DNA from: Brachypodius melanocephalos
Taxonomy: Eukaryota; Chordata; Aves; Passeriformes; Pycnonotidae
Direction: 5' to 3'
Assembly (NCBI GenBank): GCA_013398615.1
Contig: VZSR01002420.1
Location: 1,506,242 to 1,570,241 of the forward strand
Length of the DNA stretch: 64,000 nt
The notes beneath the pieces are model-generated. The model searched no databases, was not told the origin of the DNA, and saw only the letters and a list, made by a program, of their open reading frames with translations. The position numbers and the translations under genes are program-made. Positions 1-13,979 of this stretch are shown in pieces (position 1 is the first letter of the stretch; each line of letters opens with the position of its first letter).

Positions 1-2017
1 AGGTCTTTACCCTGATTTTTGTCAGGATATGCTTGGAGAGAGGGCACCGTATCTGGTGGAAGCTGTAACTGAAGAAGAGGATGAGGCATGACCTGAATAC
101 GAAAGTGACTGTCTGGAGTCACCCAATCAGCCTTGTGACTCCTGGTGGCTGTCAGGCACAAGAGCTCCCCAGGGACTGGCTTTGGACTCTGATAGTTGGA
201 TTATTTATTTTCTTTTACCTTGATGTATTTGTCAATTATTGCTCCACAGTGTTTTATGCTCCATTATGTTTTAATATGATGTCCAATGCCTTGCCCAACT
301 TTTTATCTTTATACAAACAATGGAAAGAATGACACCACTATTTAAGTGAAAAAGATAAGCCTAAGAAGACAAACAAAAAGTGTGCTGAGGCATCACTCAG
401 AGAAGCTAAATTCACATTTATAACCTTTGCTGATTTACTGTCTGCTCTCACATTCTGTAACTCACTTGAACAGCTGCTTCTCTGCTTTATCTTCGCACCT
501 CCACAGACCTCAGAAGCAACCAAATCCACAAGGGCAGATCCTTATGGTCAGATGGAATCCCATGGATATAAATTAAATAGATTGTTCTTTGCAATAAGTA
601 TTCCTTATAGAGATGAGATTGAGAGGTGCTGATAAGCCTTAACATGGAAGGTCAAAATTAATTTTCTCCTCATTCTTCTGGAAGTGTATGTCAGAGTTAT
701 ATTTTGAGTTATTCAGACAGTTTGACACCAGACAAATGGTCAAGGAGAAACCAGGTAAGTAATTTTGAAAATTAAATGAACAGAAATCCTGTGAAAATAG
801 AAAGTGGTGTTAGAGTGTTTTCAATAAATGCTGCTTGCAAGCTGCCAAACCAGAAAATTAATAAACTGACTAAGAAACAGTGGACAAGGTAACCAGGTTC
901 TGTGAGCTCATGGTAAGAGATGAACACTCCAACAGCAAGGCATCTCACTTTGCCCAGAAAGACTTGGGACATTAAACAGTCATCAGGTAACGTCTGGCTG
1001 CTCCCAGCCTGAGCTGAACTGCTGCTTTTTCCTTTGAGATCTGTCAAATATCCCACATTTACCCAAGAGGTAAATACACTGCATGCAGCTCTACAAGAAT
1101 GTCATAAAAGCTTGCTCCATTTGTAAGGTTATTTCTGTTTGGTTATGTCTGAAAGACACAAACTTCAAGAAATTATTTATTCAGAAACAAGGTATTAAGG
1201 TCAGATAATCATGCAAGCGTGGCTTTAAAAACATTTATTTGCTCAAAGAAATTTTCTTTCCTCCCTCTGTCTGCATTTATCTATCTTATTATACAGTCTT
1301 CCTATTTCTGCAGTGTTCCCATCATCAAAGATGCATTTTATTGCTTTGGAGCCTTCCCCTTACATGTTCATCCATCACCTCTGGCAAGCACACTGTATTT
1401 AAAAATTGAGAACTCCTTTTATGAAATATGTAATTATGGCTCTGTTGCAAGCTTGTTTGCCAAAAGCCTGTGAAAGGTTCCCATGCTCAAAAATATATTG
1501 ACTATATGGAATTGCAATGCTCCAAGTACTATATATCTTACTCCCTTTCCAACTTGCTTCCACAAAGGTTTTATTTGTAGGGTCAGAATCCTTATTTCTA
1601 GTAAGCCAGTTAAAATAAACAGTGGAATCCTTCCAGGTCCTGTAGTTCCTGAGTAAGATACATCTCAACTTATCTAAGGTATCAGAGATCCTCACTGGCT
1701 CTGCAGTCTTCATTTGTCACCCCCTGCATTGCTGCATCCTGTCTGGTCTTGGTTCAGAGTGTATCTTTTACTGTGAGCAGACTCATCCACTATTAACTGA
1801 GATGAGCAGTTGCTTTCTAAGCATAACATTTTTCTGTATTCCCCACAAAAATACAAAGAAGATAGAAAACTCTAGTTTCACGTGTGAGGGAGTCCTTTTT
1901 GTCTCATAAGGCCCAAAAATCTGCCTATAATCAATCTGAATGACAGAACAAATGCACAGAGGAAGGAGAAAAGGTCTATTTTCCAATAAAAAAAGAACAC
2001 TTTACCAATTCATACTC

Positions 2018-2033
2018 TTTTTTTTTTTTTTTT
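2018..2033. repeat. Poly(T) tract
   Basis: T16 run in intron 8 with no recognisable adjacent element. Confidence 0.9.
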
Positions 2034-3171
2034 CTCCTCAAAAGCTTTGCAAATGTGTAATGTTACTATGGAGCTTGCTATGCTGGATAAAAAGCAGTAA
2101 TGTTATGATAATTTAAAATCCTTGATAGGAAGAAAGTAGAACCCAAGTGATTTTATGTATCAGTAGCACAGTACTTAAGCTGCTCTTTCTGAAAACAGCA
2201 ACCATCAGAGTTGGAAACACTTCAGCAAAGTGCTTGCACAGCCCACCAAAAGAAACATTAATATTGTGCACAGAAGTAGTCCAAGTGCACAACAATAGAC
2301 AGCAGCACTTGAAAAGGTCACTGGGAAACAATAAAGATGTCAGGGGTTGGAAAAAGAATAAAAACAGGTAAAAGATGAACTTTAAAGTTGACTCCATAGA
2401 GAAAATGGAAAAAAAAAAGTGAAGCCCCCTTCACTGCTAAGACTGAGTCCATTGCTCAAAAATGGACAATCAGAAGCAGAGGAGAAAGGGCAAAGAAAAG
2501 ATTGGGACAACAACTGACTTTAAAACAAGGCCACTCCCACCTTCTACCTTTGCATCAAACCTCACACCTATTTTCACTTTTCTTTCACAACAGAAGACTT
2601 CTGAGCAAACCATGAGATACCTTGTGATAATCTTACCTACATTACAAAGCCCTGGGATTTGCTTTTATTCTCTGCATTAAACTCAAGGCTAAAGAAACAA
2701 CCAAGAAGAGAGGAAAATACCCAGTAAATTCTGTGCAAGGTGGCTGAAGTTGCAGATCCTTAAGGAACCCTAAAGCTACAATAATGTCAGTCATTATCTG
2801 AAAACTACTTTCACAACGTGTACATCATGGCAACAATTTGAGGATAATGCTGGGCAACAGCCTCTATTTCCCCAGCTTGTATTACCAACGCATTGCTTTA
2901 CCTTAAAGCACAAACAGGACTGTCTTGTGGTAACTGCATCCCTTACACAAGAAGAAAGAATAGAACAGTGTAAAATTCACAACTGATGCAAAAGCAGGCC
3001 CTCCCCAGGCTGTGAATTTGCTGGCTGAGGAGCAGCAGTCCTGGAAGAGTCCCTTTATCTCACTGCATGGCTCCAAGAGCTCCTCCATCGTTCAGGGTTA
3101 TCACAGGGAACATCAGCTGAGTTTTGTAGCTGCAGGTGAAGTAATGCAATATGGCCCAGAGGAAAAACAGC

Positions 3172-3196
3172 TTTTTTTTTTTTTTTTTTTTTTTTT
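3172..3196. repeat. Poly(T) tract (25 nt)
   Basis: An uninterrupted T25 run. It could be the reverse-strand tail of a retroposed sequence, but no element is recognised beside it. Confidence 0.95.
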
Positions 3197-5014
3197 CACT
3201 GAGGGTGCTGAGACATTTCAAGAAAGGCAAAGGAAGCACCAACCAATCTGCTCCCAAAAAGTTTTTCAAAGCTTTACCTGATCATTGTTGGCCAAGAACA
3301 ACTGAGCCTTTAAGTGGCAAAAGGCTCTATCACCATTACTACTTTTTTTTCTTGTTTAGAAATAACAGCTGAAGTAAAATCTTTTGTCAGAGAAAAACCT
3401 GGTAATGTGCTCTCTTATCTTTGCATAATATATTTTCTCTTCATTTCCTCCTGAAATTATCTTCATGACAAAAGTTAGACATGCCATAATAAGCTTACAT
3501 AAGTTTCTTCTAACTCACTCCCAAGCAGGTGGCCCTCACATCTACCTCAAGCACTTACACTGCTTGTAACACTTATTTTGGGTGCTACAACACTGAGTTC
3601 CTATAAACTCATGCAAGTATAATTTGCTCCTGTTGCTATTTTTAAACCAAAATTAATTCATTTCCATAATCCCAACAGGTTTCTACCTTTTTTAATTTTT
3701 TTTCCCCTACAGTTCTGCTTAAGACACACTTCCAAGAAACACTTTTAAAAATCACTCAAATATTTGTGCACATTAGGACCATTATGGGGCATACGAAGTT
3801 TCCTTTTTTGCTTTTGTTTTTGTCAATGTCACAATTTCTGCGTGCAAGTCCATGGGAAATATGGGTTTTTCTTTTCTAGAGAGAAAGTAATAAACGCATC
3901 TTGCAGAGGCTAACACTAGTTGTTCCCCATCCAGCATTCAGATACAAATAAAGAAAAATTAGCCTTTATATTGTATTTTTCTTTTCAGCTTTCTGCTTCT
4001 CTTTGGGTGAAGCAAAATCTTCTGCACTTGGAAGAAGCTGGTGACCAGAAACCTCAGTGGGGGAATGCAAAATAAAGTGCAAAATGCAGTTTGAGTTCCT
4101 GAGCTGAGTGAATTAACACAAAACAATCAACACTGGATCAACAAGTAACTACAAACATTTGGCCAGAGCCATCTTTCCCAAGGTGCTTGTCATTGCTGCT
4201 GTGAAAGAAAAGTTTTTGCTGCTTTGATTGCAGATTCCCCAAGTGATAAACACTGAACCTGCCATTTCCTTGAGGCCTTTAACTCACTTTTTTTAAGACA
4301 CTGAAGTCTCTCCTTGCTTTTCTGTCACCACCACATGCTTCTACCTGGAAACCATCCCCTCCTTCTGCATAATTCTCCCATCTGCCTTCTGCTTTTGCAG
4401 GGCACCAGTGAGAACCACAACTGCCTCAATTTCAACTAAAACACCCAGCAACAGATTAGGGCAAATTTGTATTTAGGTTGAAATCACACTGTAAAAGAAA
4501 AAAAACACCAAACTTGTCTTCAGCTTTGCTTAGATTATTTTAAAACAATATTCTTTATGTCTATCTATCCATCTGTCCAAACAGTTGATGAATTTTGCAT
4601 TTAATTTACTCTTAGGCAGACAAATGTTATAGAAGACGAACTTGTACAAGGTAGGATAGGTGAGAACTGAGGAGTCTCAAGGTAACACTAAAAAGAAATG
4701 TCAGGAATTATGTGTTCCAATTCCTTTTGCAGAGCTAGAAAAGTAATTTTAAAACCTGCCTTTCTATTTCATGTTGAGCTTGTATTTGGAAAAGTTTCAT
4801 CTTCAGGAGACAATTTGACTCAGTGCTGGTGCTTACATTTACCAAAGATTCTGATATTAGGAAAGACAAAAGAGGATATAAAACCAGAGATAGGTTTGAA
4901 TGAGTCGCAGATTCTAAAGAACAGCATGCTGAGTATCTGTAAGCCAAATGCCTCATCTATCAAATCTCTTTCAGAAGGTTGTTCAATCACCACTGTAGCT
5001 TTATTACTGAATTT

Positions 5015-6060
5015 ATATCCCAGAATTAGAGCTGGAAGGGACCACAGGAGGCCAGCTTGTCTCTCCCTCACCCAGAGGCACATCAGCCACTCACCACACT
5101 TTCTCATCAGTCCCAACAGGTGCTTTTCTTACTTATTTTTTTAAGAACACCCTCCTGTGATAGGGACTCCAGAGGTTTCTCTGGCAGTTGTGCCAGTGCA
5201 AAAACACCCCACTGCTAGAAAACTTCACTTGGAGTTTAGCTCCACACACCACTGGTAGAAAGTTTTACTTGGTGTTTAGCTGCAATCTCCTCTGCTGTCA
5301 TTTAAGCCTGTTATTCCTTATTCTGCACACATGAACACAGGCAAGGTTTATTATTTTCCTCTCAAAGCTATCATTTTACATATCTGAATGCCATTATCGT
5401 ATCTCCCCTCTTTTCTTCTCCAGACTAAATGAATTGGTAAAATTCTTCAACCTTCATGCACAGCTCATGTGTTCTAAACCTCTGACCACCACCATCTCCT
5501 CCACATTGTTCTTGTATTACAGAGCCCAAAACTGAACTCAGGGCGGCTGAATTCAGCTGCAGAGCAGAATTACCACACGTGCCTTACAGACAACGTTCCC
5601 AACAGTTTGGCCAGAGGTTTGTCCTTTCTGCAATGCCAGCTCTAAACATGGTGTCTGACCAACACTAATCCCCATCCCTGCCTTAAGCTGCACTGCCTGG
5701 GTGTTCATCCCTCCCCTTCCTTCATGGCACTCACCATTCCTCCAGGCACAGAGCTTTGATCTCACTGCATTGGCTGCTATTTTTCACGTTTTCTTCAGTT
5801 CCTCAAGGTAAGTCTGAACTCTAGTTCTGTCCTCTGAAGTGCTTATAGCACCTCCTTGCAAGGTGTGCCCCGGACACTTAAACATCCTTTCTCCTCCATC
5901 CTCCACGATGTTAATAAAACGAATGAATGCCAGAGCAGGTCTCCTGCAGACTCCACGTGGTCCCTGAGCTTTGACAGCTACACTTCACCCTTAATTAGAG
6001 CTGTACCTGCCCTGGGTTTCCCTGCTCACTATGGCCATACTGTGGGAGGACACGTCAGAA
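5015..6060 (-). mobile_element. Old CR1/L3-like LINE remnant
   Basis: Reading the + strand gives the reverse complement of an ancient CR1: ATTAGAGCTGGAAGGGACCA, ATTCCTTATTCTGC, CTTCTCCAGACTAAATGAAT, GCTCATGTGTTCTAAACCTC, CAGAGCCCAAAACTGAACTC, then further on GATGTTAATAAAACGAATGA and CTGCAGACTCCACGTGG. The order fits one long degraded copy covering the 3' UTR and part of ORF2. Family assignment is from memory. Confidence 0.5.
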
Positions 6061-8424
6061 GCTTCACTCAAGCCCAGAGTTCATTAACTCTTGTAAGGCT
6101 TTTTTCTATATGCATCTCCAAGTTGGTTCCAGTTGTCCTTCCTGAAGCCACAGGCTTTATTTTGCTCTTTTCCCTTCTTCCTCTCCCAAAACCAATTCTA
6201 CATCTTTGTGTCATTCTCCCCCAAGCAGTCTTCTATCACCTGCATTAAAAGACAGCTCCCAAGAACTTGCTGGGCATCCCTGTGTTGTCCCAAATTCACT
6301 TCCCAGAATAACACACAGTAGACAAAGTCCCACATTTCTCACTAAGTACTTCCAATGGTAGTAGCTGCTCAAAAAACCCTTCTCAAATTTGACCTCCACT
6401 CGTGTTATCTGGTTAAGAATATTTATGGCAACAATGATTTTACTTTTTCAAAAATCACTTGCTATTGAGTAACTATCACTCACCAAACCTATTATGGTAA
6501 ATTAAATAATAAGAGTTGCTAAAATAATAAGAGATGTCAATGAGTATTTTTGCCTGTATGAGAACACTGCATGGTATTGAAAATAAAATTTACCCTGTAT
6601 AAAGGCAGCCCATAGTAAAACAAGAAACATAAGCTTTCAGATAGATGTCAAATGCCTTTTGAGACAGTCATTAGACATAGACCTGAACTATTTCTGCTTG
6701 TTTTAATTAACACCTTTCTTCTTGAAGGTCCTGTAAACAATTTGCAAAATAATCAGTGCAGTGACTTCACAGGGAAAAGAAGTGAAATCTATGTGGCCAC
6801 ATCAATTTGTGCAAAGTCCTGCTATTTAGCCTGTATTGAGAGACTGGTCAATTCACCAGGAGTTTCATGGGATGCTCAGAAGGATATGATCACATTCCCT
6901 GCCCAGTAAATACTGATGGTTAAGAAAAATGAAAACATGTACAACGATGCACATGCTGCACATTTCACTTGTCCTGCTTCAGCCAGAGAACACACCGTAC
7001 ACATGCTTGAGCAAGAGGCCATTTGCTGATTTGAAATGGTTTGTTCTGCATAATAAATGATATTTTCAGCTCTGAAAGGGACTCTGCTACCTATGAAAAC
7101 TGGGTGGCTGCTCAGGACACAGCCTCTATTGCTGCACCACAGATCTGTACCACACGTGCAGGAGATGCAGACCTGCTTGGGAGCAGATCCAGAAAACGCT
7201 GCAATTCATTTGAAGCTGCCTTGGTTCCGATCCCATGGAATGAACCAGAAATGTGGGAGCCTGTGCTCGATGGCTGTGGTGCAAAGTGGTTGTCAAGGCA
7301 GCTGAGTGCACAGGGAGAGGAGGCTGCACGCAGGCAGACGGTCATGGGAATCCGGAGACAGGATGCGCTAGATGGAAAACGTGCCAGAGCCACTATCAGG
7401 CAGTTTAGCACTGAATTATGTTGAGCAAATTCTGCAAAATCTGTCTTGCTTTGGAGAACTATGCCAAGTATAGCCCACTTCTATAGCAGTCCAACTATCT
7501 CACCTTCCGAGAATGACTCTCCACAAGTTGCCAGCTATCTGTCTCCTGCTATCAGACTGCAGAGCCACCTCAGTGGCTGACAGTCCCTCACCTTCCAGAG
7601 AGCTCACACCAGTCACTTGTACCCACAAGACACTCTTTGTGTGGGAAGAATTAGCATGTTGGAGGTAAGGAACCAAAATCAGTTACTAAAATCAATCTGC
7701 CACTCTGTCACAAAAATGCTTTCCTGCCATCTATGAAGCTGCCACACAGGTTGGATTTGGCAGAGGGAGATCTCTCCAGTATCCTTTTTCATGCACCTGC
7801 GTGGATTTTTACACACGTGCACACCCATGTGTACACACACAGAGAGACAGAAGACTGTTTGGTTGAATCTTGCTCCCAGACAAGGACCAGAAGAAAAATA
7901 AAATGAAAAGGGTGCTTTTGAGGAGCGAGAGAGGCAGACTTTGTACAGCTTAGGGAGTAGCTACAATTGTGCCCTGCAGGCAGCAATGACTGTGTGGCAT
8001 CTGCTTCCAGCACCACTTTCCCCAAGCACAATCCACAGAAATCCTAAGCCAGAAATGAACAGCAGGACCAAGTGCCTGATGGAACATGCCTTGGTAGTGA
8101 ATTAAGTGCCACTCTCACTTTTCTACTCTGACAGGAAGCCAACAGGGGTCAGGGACTTTCATCACCAGGAAACTGAAGGGGGTATCCAATGTCTTGGATG
8201 GGCAAAGCTCATAACTCAGACCCAAACTGAAAGCAGATGAAGTGATCATAAGCACTAATAATGGGATTCAGCAAGGGGGGAAGAAAGCACTATGGAAGTC
8301 AATTCACATGCATGTGCATTCCCCCTTGCAATTACATTGGCAATAAAAATTGCTGTTCCATCACAGGGACAGAAACAGCTGCCAGGATCTTGAAATATTC
8401 TTTTGGGCTTTCAAAAACGTCTGA

Positions 8425-8832
8425 AGTCCGGCAAACATGATTAAGGGAATGGAGCAGCTGTCATACAAGGAGAGCCTGAGAGAACTAGGACTGCTCAGTG
8501 TGGGGAAAAAAGTGACTTGGTGGGATCTTTCCAACCTGGATAAATACCTGATAGGGGGAAATAAGATGAAGTCGGGCTCTTCTTAGTGATGCCAGTGGAG
8601 AGGAGGCAAGGGCACAAATTAAAACACAAGAAAATCCATTTAAACAGAAGAAAACACTTTTTCTTATGGTGAGCAAGATCAAACATTGGCTGAGCTGGCT
8701 CAGAGATTGTCTAGAGTCTCCATTCCTGGAGATATTCAGAACCTGATTGGACATAGCCTTGAGCAAGATGAGTCTGCTCTGAAGAAAGGACTGGAACTAA
8801 ACTTCATACCTCAGCCATTCTGTGATTCTCTC
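8425..8832 (+). mobile_element. CR1 LINE, 3' end (truncated)
   Basis: This copy follows the avian CR1 3' region. It opens with GGAATGGAGCAGCTGTCATA, then AGGAGAGCCTGAGAGAACT, a diverged middle, then CATTCCTGGAGATATTCAGA, and a final CCATTCTGTGATTCTCTC that matches the CR1 octamer-like tail. It is 5'-truncated, as most CR1 copies are, and carries no intact reverse transcriptase. Confidence 0.85.
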
Positions 8833-11800
8833 AAAAATTATAATTCACAGGTTCTGCTGTCCTGAATGAATTGAAAATCGATTGCTTGTAATCATGCTCT
8901 TAAGCCCTGGCTTTCATTTACAAATTCTAACATTTGAACATTTTAAGAAAGCCTTCCTACAGTAAATAGGATTACCCACAGTGTGGGGTTAGAGGCTCTT
9001 TGGCAGATGTAAGCAAACAACTGCAAGAAGGTGTGAATCATTCTAATTAACTCCATGGGTACATAGCAGGGAAGCTACACAAGGGCAATTTAAATGCCAA
9101 CATTTCACTGCTGGTCACTTCAGTGGAAATTCACAGGGTTTGTGTGTTTTGTAGTCTCCTAAGGCCTAAGGGTATTTTCCAGAGTGACAGAAGTGGCAGC
9201 AATTCCACACACAGAAATCAAACCCTCAAGGTGTCCCTTCATTTCTCAGTTTGCTTACAGTGGTCTCATGGTGATCATCCAAAATTCAGAGCTGGTTGCT
9301 GTAGAAGGTTGCAGAAGTTTAGTTTGCTGCAGAGCACAGGAAACCAGAACAGAACACAAATACTGTCAGAAAATAGTGGATATGAGCACCTCTGCTGGTT
9401 GGACCAAAAGAGCTCTTGCTATCTACTCTCTAGAGGCTTGGAGTCACAGAAAATTACAACATCGAGAGCTATATTGACCTCAAAGCATCTTTACCAAGGA
9501 ATTAGGCAGGAAGATACACACAAAGAATACTAAAGAATGGGGTATCTTCACACCACCACCATGGTTATTTATCATATTCAAGCTAAAATTCAATACCCTC
9601 AGGAGGTATTTCCCAGCTACAGCAACAGAAGAAAATAAACAAGATCACGTGTGCTCATGGGCACACCAGGCTCACACAAATGCTGAAATTTCACATGGTT
9701 GAAGGATTCAGCCTCCCTTCACCCTGCTCCATCCCAACATTCCCACAAACTATTAGGGGGGGAAAGGAGATTAGTTCACTACTTCCCCTGATGTGGCCAC
9801 ACAGGTGTTGGCACTGCTGTGAGCAGAATGTGCAAAGATGAGGCCCTGGGAGCAGACAGGTTTTCACATTTTAGTATTATTGAAGTTACAGTGGAATTAC
9901 TGCTCTAGAGAAAAGGACAGTGTGAGTATGAACAGGAGAAGAAGGAGAAACCTGTACATTTGCAGAATAGTCCTGGAGTTCCAAACATACTGGAATGGAT
10001 GGATTAAAAAAAAAGAAATTATTCCACTACAGATGGGATTGTTTCAATATTTGGCACTGTCAATGCAAATGAAGGAGAGAAAATATTGAAATATTATTAT
10101 ACTACACACAGATATACATGGAGGAAAAATACTCCCAAAAAGACATGGCTGATGTTTTCACCAATATTAATGAACCATCCAGAAAAGGAATAGTGAATAT
10201 CACTCATCTGGCTTCCATGAAGGCAGGTTTGATTTACAGAATGAGTCAATGAGATGGTGGAAAACTATTAAAGTACATTAAAGACTGACTGAGGGTCAGG
10301 AACAGCAGCATAAGATCAAGTTTTTAATTTATCCAGTGATCTGAACTGAACTATGCAGTCTGACATAAAACTATTCTGTCAAAAGAAGAATCTTATAAAA
10401 CAGAAGATGAAAATGTCACTTTTTAAAATTGACTGTTTGAAATAATTTTAATTTCTTCTCTCTACCTTTCGCTAGATTAAAAGAGGCCACATTCTTATAG
10501 GGGGCAGCTGAAATTATTGAATTGGTTTGGATTGACTTTGTATTAGATATTACTTTGATACTATCATAATTTTTGAGCAAAGTGTGTTTGGTTGATGTAG
10601 ATATCAAAACTATTTTATTTCCATTTTTGAGTAAAAATGAAGTTATTTGGACAGTAAGACTAATACAGAAGAGTGCAATATAATAATATGGTTATGAACA
10701 TAGAAAATACCTTAAAAAGTGAGAGAAGCAATTCTCCCAAATCTAATGAGTAAATTTGAGCCATATACCCTAGGAAACTCTGTATTCCCTTCTGAGTATT
10801 AGGAATTCACCACAGATTATCAGGGAGATACCATGACTTCTGTGGATCTGATGAGTCCCTTTCTGACAGTTGTTGCAGATTTCATTGTTATTTCCTTGGA
10901 TACCTGAATTAAAATCAACTCTCCTGCCTTTGATACTGCTGCTGATTAGGAATACTCCACCCTTTTTTCAGGCCAAATCTATCACAGTATCATTATTTAT
11001 TTAGGATTCTTTTCCCTTCCATTAAATGCCCTGCTCATGTGCATTCACACATATTTTAATATTCTTTCCTAATTATTTCATACTCCTTGGGGGATCGTAA
11101 CTACTCAATGCCCTACAAAGAGTGCTCTGCCACTTAAATACCCAAATTTGCAATTTTCTTATAAACTGGCTCTAAAGTGAAGTGGTTTGTGCTGAGGGGG
11201 CCACTAAGCTTAAGTCTCAAGCACTGAACTTTGGACCCATTGTACTTAAAAATCTTCTTTAACAGCTTCAATACACACACACATACAAAAACTCCCAAAC
11301 CAACCAGAACTGCATTAATGAAAGCAATATCAATATGCAGAAATTTCAGAGTACTAAAGAAATGATCTCGAGAGCTAGAATAACAAGTGAAACAATTCAA
11401 ATTACAAGGTCATATGCCTAAGAGTGTAGGAACGAGAATTTCTGTTGAATGCTGAAACCATCAGCTGAAATGATAAAGGAAAAGAAGAACACTTTACTAT
11501 TTGACCAGCAAGAGAGACACCAGCATGTTCTAGTTATAAAGGCTGTGATTAATCAGGAGAGGCACTTCCAATATGCACTCAGAAGATTGCAAGCTGCTAT
11601 AAAAGTCAGGGGTAAAACCTCCTATGAAAGAGCACATACAACTCTGACTACTCATATTTGCAGAAATTAATGCCCCTAAACAGAGGCAGAAGAAGGCTAG
11701 GAAATGGAAACCCTATCGTACTAAAAGAGACTAAAAGACACTGGCTGTCTCACTTTCCTAAAATGAAGGCAGGATTAGAGGAATGTAAGATGGCACATCA

Positions 11801-12530
11801 GATGGTGAACATTGCAAGGGACAAGAATTATCAAAGTTGAAGGACAGCACCGGTGAAATAACTAAAGTAGAACTCGCTGTGAATAAATTCAGGAAAGAGA
11901 GTGGCCCCAATTCTTCTAAGGGGTGAGCTTCTGAAACAGCATCCTCATAAAAATAATAAGGATGATGGTCTAAAATGGAGCTTGGTAATGAATAAGATTG
12001 CATAATGTTACCCAGTACAGAAAAGAATTGCATTTAACACATGAAATATCTTACTGTCCTATGTTCTTGTCACTTTTCCCAAGTCCTCTGTAGCTAAGGT
12101 GCCAAAAAGTCTGCAGACAGAAAGTTGGCAGGAGCCTGGGGATGCAGCCACCCATTTTGGTGCTCAGTTGAGAAGAGGCAACCGTGTATGTGCGTGGGGT
12201 TCCACCAGGACCACTGGACTGGGAATTTCCTATCATTTTCTTATGCTGCTCTTTTCTGCTTCTTACTGTCCTGTTCCAGGGATGGAGAACCCGAAACAAA
12301 TCTCAACCCGAAGCATTTTTATGTGGGAGACCATATCCACAGCACTTTCTGCAACACTTTCTGCAGGCCTTTCACAATGGTTTGTTTCTGTTCCTTAATG
12401 TTGCTCTTTGAAAGGATTAAATGTTTTCAGAGCTATCCATAGCACTACATACGCTCTTTCTTCTTGCAAGGCTGAAACTAATAGGAAATTTACCTGTGGG
12501 CATTCTGCTGCTCTTTTACATGGATATAAT

Positions 12531-12550
12531 ATTTGTAATTAATTACAAAT
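12531..12550. repeat. Perfect 20-bp palindrome
   Basis: ATTTGTAATTAATTACAAAT is its own reverse complement, with no spacer. The core TAATTAATTA contains overlapping homeodomain-type TAATTA sites. It sits in AT-rich intron, so it could be chance. Confidence 0.9.
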
Positions 12551-13939
12551 TTAAATCACATTCTTGGTGCTACTGTGAAGTTGCACTTCAGGCCCAAGAA
12601 TTTGTTGTGAAGCTGAGAAAAAACAACATATTTGGAATGATGAGTTGTTCCAAAAATAAAAACGTAGCAGAAACTGGCATTTTAAAATTTTCAGCATCCT
12701 TGCTACTATTGTATATCAGAGTCTTATAACCACAGAGCAATATGTATTATAATACACAGACCTATCAAGGTTCCACAAAACAGATTATGGAGTAGCACAA
12801 ACATAAAAAATCCAGTTCCTCAGAAGCCATTCTAACACTCCAGGATAACCTAACCAATAAGATACTTTACATCTTTTAAGCAGAAGATCAAACATGTCAC
12901 CAAAACCCACCCATACTTCTGATGGCCTCACCTTAAGTGAAGTCTTAGAGAGAATTAAAATTCTTATGCATTTATCTTGGTATGATGTAAGAGTCTTGCT
13001 GCTAGAGGCCGTGTCCTCTGAGGTACTGAGCCCTGCATGAGGAGTCTGTGAATTCTCATCTTTCATCTGGGCATATGAATATTCCATGTTATGCCAAGGT
13101 CAAAAGCCAGGATTGAAAGTGCTAACCTGGTTTACATTTTAATACTTAAAAGCACCACACCTGATCTGGTTCTTCTCACCCAGTGGTACAGAATCCACTG
13201 CTTCCTTGCAGAACTGTGTCTGTGCACAGCCTGGAGACCCTTGTCCTTACCCTACAATTTTTTTTTTCTTCTTGCTATGCATATTTACCCTTAGACAGCA
13301 TCTAGCTCTTACCCTCATCTGCCACTTCACAAGCTGTCAAATGACTATTCAAGCATTAAAAAAAATGAAGGGTCTGTTAAGTTGTAAATTAAATGACAGT
13401 CTATAGCTGAAAATTAGCAGTAACGTGCCCAAAAGTTTATTGATTGCTAAGAAAAGGTGAATAACCCCCCCTAGAGCTGACTGTGTAATTACTGACCTTT
13501 AGAACCCCAGAGCTATTAATTTAAGAACAGATAGCAGTGAACTAGCAAACGAATTATTTTGCAGCAGGACGGTGAAGGCACATATCAAGTTTTTGCATGT
13601 GTTCAGTGCGACCTTGAATAGTATTATTACATGCCTGTATTTTCCATTTTAATGCAGAATATAACCCAACCTGTATCTGGACGTAAAATGCCTGTCAACC
13701 AGTTCAGAAAATCAGTGGGAAGGCACCCACAGACACTGTGGCCTTTCAGCACATTTGAAGAACTCCACATCCTTCCAGAAAGGTTCTAAATTACTGTTAA
13801 AGGCAGGAAAATTGTATTGCCAAGCTCGGCCACTCTGATACATGTGCTGCAAACATTTCATCTGTCCTCCAGAGATGGAGATGGAAATGGCCAGGAACAG
13901 GAGAATAGCAGACAGTAATTCAGCATCTGTACAGTGGCA

Positions 13940-13940
<1 letters not shown>

Positions 13941-13974
<34 letters not shown>
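13941..13974. repeat. (CA)17 microsatellite
   Basis: Seventeen uninterrupted AC/CA units followed by eight A. It explains the Cys-Val-run open frame on the minus strand here. Confidence 0.98.

Positions 13975-13979
<5 letters not shown>

Noticed and set aside
3012..3372. Three frames with Phe or Lys runs
   Set aside because: They read through the T25 tract and have no coding features.
9123..9533. 136-codon plus frame
   Set aside because: No recognisable domain; the composition suggests non-coding or ancient repeat sequence.
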